From positions 1 through 39,753 of the forward strand of contig JALWRI010000117.1 in assembly GCA_026994225.1 (NCBI GenBank): a DNA stretch of 39,753 nt, given 5' to 3'. The notes below the pieces were generated by a model. The model was not told the DNA's origin and did no database searches. It saw nothing but the letters and a program-made list of their open reading frames with translations. Positions 36,197-39,753 of the stretch are shown in pieces. The stretch's first letter is position 1. Each line of letters begins with the position of its first letter. The position numbers and the translations under genes were made by a program. This DNA is from Gammaproteobacteria bacterium (GTDB lineage Bacteria; Pseudomonadota; Gammaproteobacteria; GRL18).

Positions 36197-37393
36197 TTAT
36201 CCAAATTGACCATCCACTCGTGCTTGTATTAGCATTGGAATATACTGATAGCAGAATATACTAAAAGCGATAATCCATAGTATTTGAGAGCTGACTATCC
36301 ATATACTGTAATAACTAGCAGTTAATAGGGGAATAATAAACCGGATAATTGCTCCGATAGTAAGGAGAATAAATGCACTACGCATCGCTTTGGGGGGATG
36401 ATGTACTTCCCGTCCGGTATGACCTAAAGCAACCCGTGACATCATACTGATAGTCATTAACCCAATACCACCATAAGCAAAAGCATGATATGCCAGAAAT
36501 TGAGAAGTATTAAAAAAATAATGACTGGCAGAAAGTAAAAATCCTAGACATATAGACCAAAGTGCTAAATATAAACTCCATAATAAGGGTTTTTTCCATA
36601 ATGCAAGCGTATGCCATTTTATAAGTCGAATAGCATTAAGGATAAAAAGTATACTTGCTAAATAAGCAGAAAATGCTGCGTATTGGAATAGCTCAGTGAT
36701 AAAAAAGAATAAAAATAATAATAAAATACTGCCATCAATAATTTTAAAATTATTGATGGATATGGGGGTATCAAGCCCTCGTTCAATAAAAAAGGGAACA
36801 ACCCGTCTTGATATCATCATTACCAAGCCAATAATTAAGAGTAGACCCGCATACGTACCTAAAAATACGCCTGCTTTAAAATAACCAAGTATACTGGCAT
36901 AAAAAGCGAGATGAGCAATGAGTAAAAGTATTAATTTTGTAATAATAGCAAACTGCATCCATTGTTTTGCTTTTATTATGGGCACACTGATTGCCAGAAT
37001 AAAATAACCACTAAAAAGGATGTCAAAGATAGCGGCAATAGGCATATAGCCGATAAAAAAAGCAATCCGTGCAAGCAACCAGAATAAGGCAAGCAGCATT
37101 AAGCAAATGCCATGTAGGGTTGCAATACCCGTCCAGTTTTTTACTGCAGTGAGTAAAAATCCTGCTATAACAGCGAGACTATAGCCATAGAGCATTTCAT
37201 GAGCATGCCATTGGTAGCTCATTAGGTGAGTGTGAAAGGGAAAAGATATCTCTGGATAGGTAAAGGCTATCATCCAGATAAGCATAGAAAAAATAGCATA
37301 TATCCCAGCAAGGAGGAAAAAAATCCTAAAACCTAAATTAAAGACTGGAAATTTTATGTTATGATGATCATCGTTTGGCATTATCAGTGGCAT
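36197..37393 (-). CDS. nnrS: NnrS family haem-copper membrane protein
   Basis: NnrS is a 12-helix membrane protein containing haem and copper that relieves nitric oxide stress on metabolism, usually under an NO-sensing regulator. The 398 residues include the N-terminal FNLGFRIFFLLAGIYAI, YQWHAHEMLYGY with conserved histidines, RRVVPFFIERGL, and RVALGHTGREVHHP. GGAAGA lies 4 bp before ATG 37393. It converges on ccmI (12 bp) and diverges from the zinc-ribbon gene with only 52 bp between. Confidence 0.93.
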   Translation of the reverse strand: MPLIMPNDDHHNIKFPVFNLGFRIFFLLAGIYAIFSMLIWMIAFTYPEISFPFHTHLMSYQWHAHEMLYGYSLAVIAGFLLTAVKNWTGIATLHGICLMLLALFWLLARIAFFIGYMPIAAIFDILFSGYFILAISVPIIKAKQWMQFAIITKLILLLIAHLAFYASILGYFKAGVFLGTYAGLLLIIGLVMMISRRVVPFFIERGLDTPISINNFKIIDGSILLLFLFFFITELFQYAAFSAYLASILFILNAIRLIKWHTLALWKKPLLWSLYLALWSICLGFLLSASHYFFNTSQFLAYHAFAYGGIGLMTISMMSRVALGHTGREVHHPPKAMRSAFILLTIGAIIRFIIPLLTASYYSIWIVSSQILWIIAFSIFCYQYIPMLIQARVDGQFG

Positions 37394-37445
37394 ACGTTCT
37401 TCCTTTTATAAAAAGATAACGTTTAAACTATAGGAATAGTATGGT

Positions 37446-37634
37446 ATGGCGAATATTCAATGTTTATATTGTGGTCAGGAGTTTCCTGATAATTTATCAG
37501 AATGTCCATCTTGTCAAGCCCCTTCACATTTTAGAAAAAATGATTGGAGTGCGGACACTAAAAAACGATTTGTCGGCTTTGTTATATTAGTCGCAATATT
37601 TTGTGCATTCATGATAGTTTATTTACCTCGTTAG
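37446..37634 (+). CDS. DnrP-like zinc-ribbon membrane peptide
   Basis: This 62-residue protein has an N-terminal zinc ribbon, C6-x2-C9 and C20-x2-C23 in CLYCGQEF and CPSCQAP, and a single C-terminal membrane helix (about 42-60) ending in PR. The layout resembles small proteins called DnrP found beside denitrification regulators in pseudomonads. Their function is not settled. Its place between nnrS and a DNR-like regulator supports the link. Confidence 0.65.
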   Translation: MANIQCLYCGQEFPDNLSECPSCQAPSHFRKNDWSADTKKRFVGFVILVAIFCAFMIVYLPR

Positions 37635-37642
37635 TCCTATCT

Positions 37643-38353
37643 TTAATGTTCCAATAAATAGTTTTGTAATGCAGGAATATCTTTCAGTTGGATTGTTTTT
37701 CTTTCCACGATAATAAGGCCTGCTTTACTTAGTTGTGATAAAATGCGGGACAAGGTTTCAGGTTTGATAGAAAGGCGTGAAGCAATAACTTGCTTACTAA
37801 TACTCAGTTGTAAATTTTGATTATGTTGATTGACTTGTTGCAATAAAAAATTGATTAAACGATAGGTAGCATTATGCAAGGTCAGATTATCAATTTCATT
37901 CAATAAATGATGTAAACGTCGAACCATATCTTGCATTACGGCAATACACGTTGCATTCGATTGCATTAAGATAGATAAAAAAGTAGTGGTATCAAAACTG
38001 ACTAAATGGCAGTCAGTAATCGCTTCTGCAATTAAGGGATAACAAGTTTTTTGTGGCATTAATGCAAGGGCTTCAGCAAAAAATTGTTCTGGCATAATAA
38101 TTTCTATGACTTTTTCTCCTCCATCTCTAGCGGTACGATAGAGTTTCATTTTACCTTGTTTAAGAAAATAGAAACATTGCACAATGTCTTTTTGTGTAAA
38201 TAATTGTGTTCCCTGATCAATCGTTATATAACGGCATTTTTGCATTAATTGGGAAAATTCTTCATTAGACAAGGCAGCAAATAAATGGTGGCCACGCAAA
38301 TGTTCTCTAAAAAGCGTATTATTGAGGTAAGAAAGCGTATTATTCTGTGCCAT
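37643..38353 (-). CDS. DNR-like Crp/Fnr family regulator
   Basis: The 236-residue regulator has a cyclic-nucleotide-binding-like sensor domain (about 20-140), a long dimer helix, and a winged helix with the recognition motif IKPETLSRIL. The ExxSR pattern predicts TTGAT-type half sites as for FNR. The FNR N-terminal cysteine set is absent. Features such as HHLFAALS, FAEALALM and RLSIKPETLSR resemble Pseudomonas DNR, a haem-dependent NO sensor. It starts 32 bp after the NusG_II gene and has a plausible own promoter. Confidence 0.85.
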   Translation of the reverse strand: MAQNNTLSYLNNTLFREHLRGHHLFAALSNEEFSQLMQKCRYITIDQGTQLFTQKDIVQCFYFLKQGKMKLYRTARDGGEKVIEIIMPEQFFAEALALMPQKTCYPLIAEAITDCHLVSFDTTTFLSILMQSNATCIAVMQDMVRRLHHLLNEIDNLTLHNATYRLINFLLQQVNQHNQNLQLSISKQVIASRLSIKPETLSRILSQLSKAGLIIVERKTIQLKDIPALQNYLLEH

Positions 38354-38375
38354 AATTTTCTGTTGTATAGTTGTT

Positions 38376-38405
38376 ATTATAGTGGCTAATAATTAATGCT
38401 ATCAA
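38376..38405 (-). promoter_or_regulatory. Putative promoter of the DNR-like gene
   Basis: On the - strand TTGATA (38405-38400) and TATAAT (38381-38376) are 18 bp apart, 5 of 6 and 6 of 6 consensus matches. The -35 lies inside the end of the NusG_II gene. Transcription would begin near 38369, 16 nt before the ATG. The downstream half expected for an FNR/DNR site (ATCAA) is not present beside TTGAT. Confidence 0.5.
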
Positions 38406-38754
38406 AAGTACGGTTTTGTGTCAGTAATTGTATGCTAATTTTATTGGGGACACAGGCATTGACTTCTCCAGTATGTTTTATCCAACCGTGTGCAATACAT
38501 AACTTATTATGACAAGGAGAAGAAAGAAATCGAACCTGTTGCTGATCAATTTGTAATAAAGATGTCCCTAATGCCCCAGAAATAGATATTGTACGTTGCT
38601 GTGGTAAGGCAATGCTTTGTGTTGTATTAGCCGTATGGATGACAAGATAAGCAGCAGGTTCAGGTTGTTGCTCTTTAAACCAAAAATGTTGATACAATGC
38701 GAGAGTAAACAGGATGCAAAGTATCAATACTATACTATCACCAATGGTAAGCAT
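38386..38754 (-). CDS. NusG domain II (NusG_II) family protein
   Basis: The 122-residue protein has one N-terminal helix (about 5-24) and a periplasmic domain of the NusG_II family. The conserved core SSPCHNKLCIAHGWIKHTGE and NACVPNKISIQLL holds three cysteines (about residues 80, 85 and 100). Despite the name it is not a transcription factor. Relatives occur near ApbE, FMN-binding and Rnf-type electron transfer genes, and the role is unknown. It lies 6 bp after the HAMP gene. Confidence 0.75.
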   Translation of the reverse strand: MLTIGDSIVLILCILFTLALYQHFWFKEQQPEPAAYLVIHTANTTQSIALPQQRTISISGALGTSLLQIDQQQVRFLSSPCHNKLCIAHGWIKHTGEVNACVPNKISIQLLTQNRTFDSINY

Positions 38755-38760
38755 AAGAGC

Positions 38761-39276
38761 CTATGAGGTTCGATAATAAGATAATAGTTTTTGCATGGCA
38801 TCAATATCTGCTTGCATGGTAGCATCTATAACGGAAGCCTTTTTTAGAGCTTGTAGATGTTGTTCTAATTGTTTAATGGTATGCTGAAATTGTTCGGTAA
38901 CAGCATTAATATCTTGACTAATTTCCTTTAGATAATCTGCTTTACGTAATGTTATACGTGTATCAAGATGCCCTGATTGAATGGCTGCAAGGGATTGAGA
39001 AATATTAATAGCCGGCCCTGCAATACGGTGTGAAAAGTACACAGTGACGATATAAAAAAAGATAACATTGAGAACCAGGATAATCAGACTATAGCCACTA
39101 ATAATAGATAAGGTGTTACGATCAAAAGAAATATTTAACACTTGTGAAAAATTATTCAGCACATAATAATCAACCCAGATTACAAATAAAATAATACTAA
39201 AAAATAAGCTCAATTCAATAGCAATACGTAATTGCATAGAGCGATTAACAAACCACTGAGTACGTTTTTTATTCAT
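38761..39276 (-). CDS. HAMP domain membrane protein
   Basis: The 171-residue protein has two membrane helices (about 18-40 and 60-82), a short periplasmic loop, a HAMP domain (about 83-135, with HRIAGPAINISQSLAAI and GHLDTRITLRKADYL), and a C-terminal coiled coil. No kinase, cyclase or methyl-accepting output domain is present. It would need a partner to signal. GAGGA at 39288-39284 is the ribosome binding site. An IS200-type right end lies about 28 bp upstream. Confidence 0.75.
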   Translation of the reverse strand: MNKKRTQWFVNRSMQLRIAIELSLFFSIILFVIWVDYYVLNNFSQVLNISFDRNTLSIISGYSLIILVLNVIFFYIVTVYFSHRIAGPAINISQSLAAIQSGHLDTRITLRKADYLKEISQDINAVTEQFQHTIKQLEQHLQALKKASVIDATMQADIDAMQKLLSYYRTS

Positions 39277-39333
39277 TTATTTATCCTCTGATGACCAATT
39301 TGCTTGAACAAAACAAAAGATGCAGGGCGCAGT

Positions 39334-39353
39334 CTCGCTCCTTCAGGGGCGAG
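39334..39353. repeat. IS200-type subterminal palindrome
   Basis: This is an 8-bp stem with a TTCA tetraloop and one T-G pair, located 13 bp after the tnpA stop on the - strand. TnpA of this family recognises such imperfect hairpins at each end. A related hairpin lies between ccmH and ccmI. Confidence 0.7.
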
Positions 39354-39366
39354 TTAGCCCGTGATG

Positions 39367-39717
39367 TCAGGACAGTGCATTTTGTTGTTGCATATACTTT
39401 TTGACCGCGCTCAATGAAGCATCGCCCGTTGATACAACACAATAACCGGGCGACCAGAATTGCTTGCCCCACAAACAATGCCTTATTTTATCGAAATGGT
39501 TGCGTCTTGATATGTAAGACAATTTTCCTTTTAACTTACCCACCAAATGAGCAATGGCAAGTTTAGGGTGAACCGATACGATTAAATGACAATGATTATC
39601 CTCAGCATTAAACTCCAGTAATTCACATTCCATTTGCAGGCAGGTTTCTGTAATGGTGTTTTTATAAACAACAGAACGGTCACTTCTCCAGTTATCTTTT
39701 TCTGTACTCCTGGACAT
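39367..39717 (-). pseudogene. tnpA: IS200-type transposase TnpA, internally shortened
   Basis: TnpA catalyses single-strand transposition with one tyrosine. The frame has ELLEFNAEDNHCHLIVSVHP with the HxH metal pair, LVGKLKGKLSYISRR, LWGKQFWSPGYCVVSTG, and the catalytic-tyrosine helix AVKKYMQQQ. From ATG 39717 it is 116 residues (GTG 39723 gives 118); the family is usually about 135-150. The N-terminal WRSDRSVVYKNT runs straight into ITETCLQMECE, so the usual first strand (YHxVxxxKYR) and about 25 residues seem deleted in frame. It is probably inactive, although the frame is intact. Confidence 0.65.
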
Positions 39718-39753
39718 TATCACACTTCAATACTTGCTGTTAATACATCTAGT

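Larger units (their letters stand above)
39304..39753 (-). mobile_element. IS200/IS605-family element (truncated by the window edge)
   Basis: The element holds a Y1 (HUH) transposase gene and, downstream of it on the - strand, a right-end hairpin. The hairpin arms are CTCGCTCC (39334-39341) and GGGGCGAG (39346-39353) with a TTCA loop, plus outer pairs GGGC (39325-39328) and GCCC (39357-39360). A TCAA at 39307-39304 is a candidate cleavage site, as in IS608. The left end is outside the window. Boundaries are tentative. Confidence 0.7.

Noticed and set aside
37394-37445. An NO-regulator site between nnrS and the DnrP-like gene
   Set aside because: No TTGAT-N4-ATCAA or close variant is present in the 52 bp; only AT-rich sequence and a distant ACGTT/AACGT pair were seen.
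39281-39478. A 65-codon open frame on the - strand across the IS right end
   Set aside because: It overlaps tnpA in another frame, covers the terminal hairpin and has no recognisable product.
1-39753. CRISPR arrays, tRNA or rRNA genes, prophage or toxin-antitoxin genes
   Set aside because: No regularly spaced repeats, cloverleaf sequences, rRNA motifs or such gene families were recognised on either strand.

Overview
The window is a stretch of an AT-rich gammaproteobacterial chromosome. The gene content is mostly housekeeping. Three things point to Gammaproteobacteria: the order str-S10-spc-alpha, the rsxABCDGE-nth arrangement next to metG and a divergent apbC, and a full System I cytochrome c maturation set. 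The combination of Rnf/Rsx, ccm, oxygen-independent hemN, NnrS and a DNR-like regulator suggests a facultative or micro-aerobic organism that meets nitric oxide. A denitrifying sulfur-oxidiser-like lineage would fit, but that is only an inference, and I cannot name the genus.

Region 1 (1-13984, + strand) holds the 3' end of tufA and then a complete S10-spc-alpha ribosomal supercluster, from rpsJ to rplQ, with secY, rpmJ and rpoA. Three near-consensus promoters, each with a 17-bp spacer and a TATAAT -10 box, subdivide it: before rplC, before rplN and before rpsM. At the last two, a terminator-like hairpin with the upstream gene's stop codon in its loop lies directly before, or overlaps, the promoter. 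A strong bidirectional terminator (14033-14060) ends the block.

Region 2 (14068-22376, - strand) reads metG > rsxA-B-C-D-G-E > nth > a DUF1841 gene with very short gaps, probably one transcription unit. apbC (+) diverges from metG and converges with tpx (-). A YqaA-type membrane protein diverges from tpx.

Region 3 (25012-27911, - strand) is a coupled pair: a secreted or membrane-anchored beta-propeller and an LtaS-type membrane sulfatase/phosphotransferase.

Region 4 (28010-36184, + strand) is hemN followed by ccmABCDEFGH and ccmI. Together these link anaerobic haem synthesis to haem export, chaperoning and attachment to cytochromes c. A hairpin resembling an IS200/IS605 right end separates ccmH from ccmI.

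Region 5 (36197-39753) has nnrS (-), a divergent DnrP-like zinc-ribbon membrane peptide (+), and a - strand group of a HAMP membrane protein, a NusG-domain-II protein and a DNR-like Crp/Fnr regulator. An IS200-type element with a shortened tnpA ends about 28 bp upstream of the HAMP gene. This looks like a nitric-oxide or redox response module. No CRISPR array, tRNA or rRNA gene was seen. No wholly new system is evident. The best leads are the terminator/promoter junctions in the ribosomal cluster, the structured rplN leader, and the HAMP/NusG_II/DNR/DnrP/NnrS neighbourhood.
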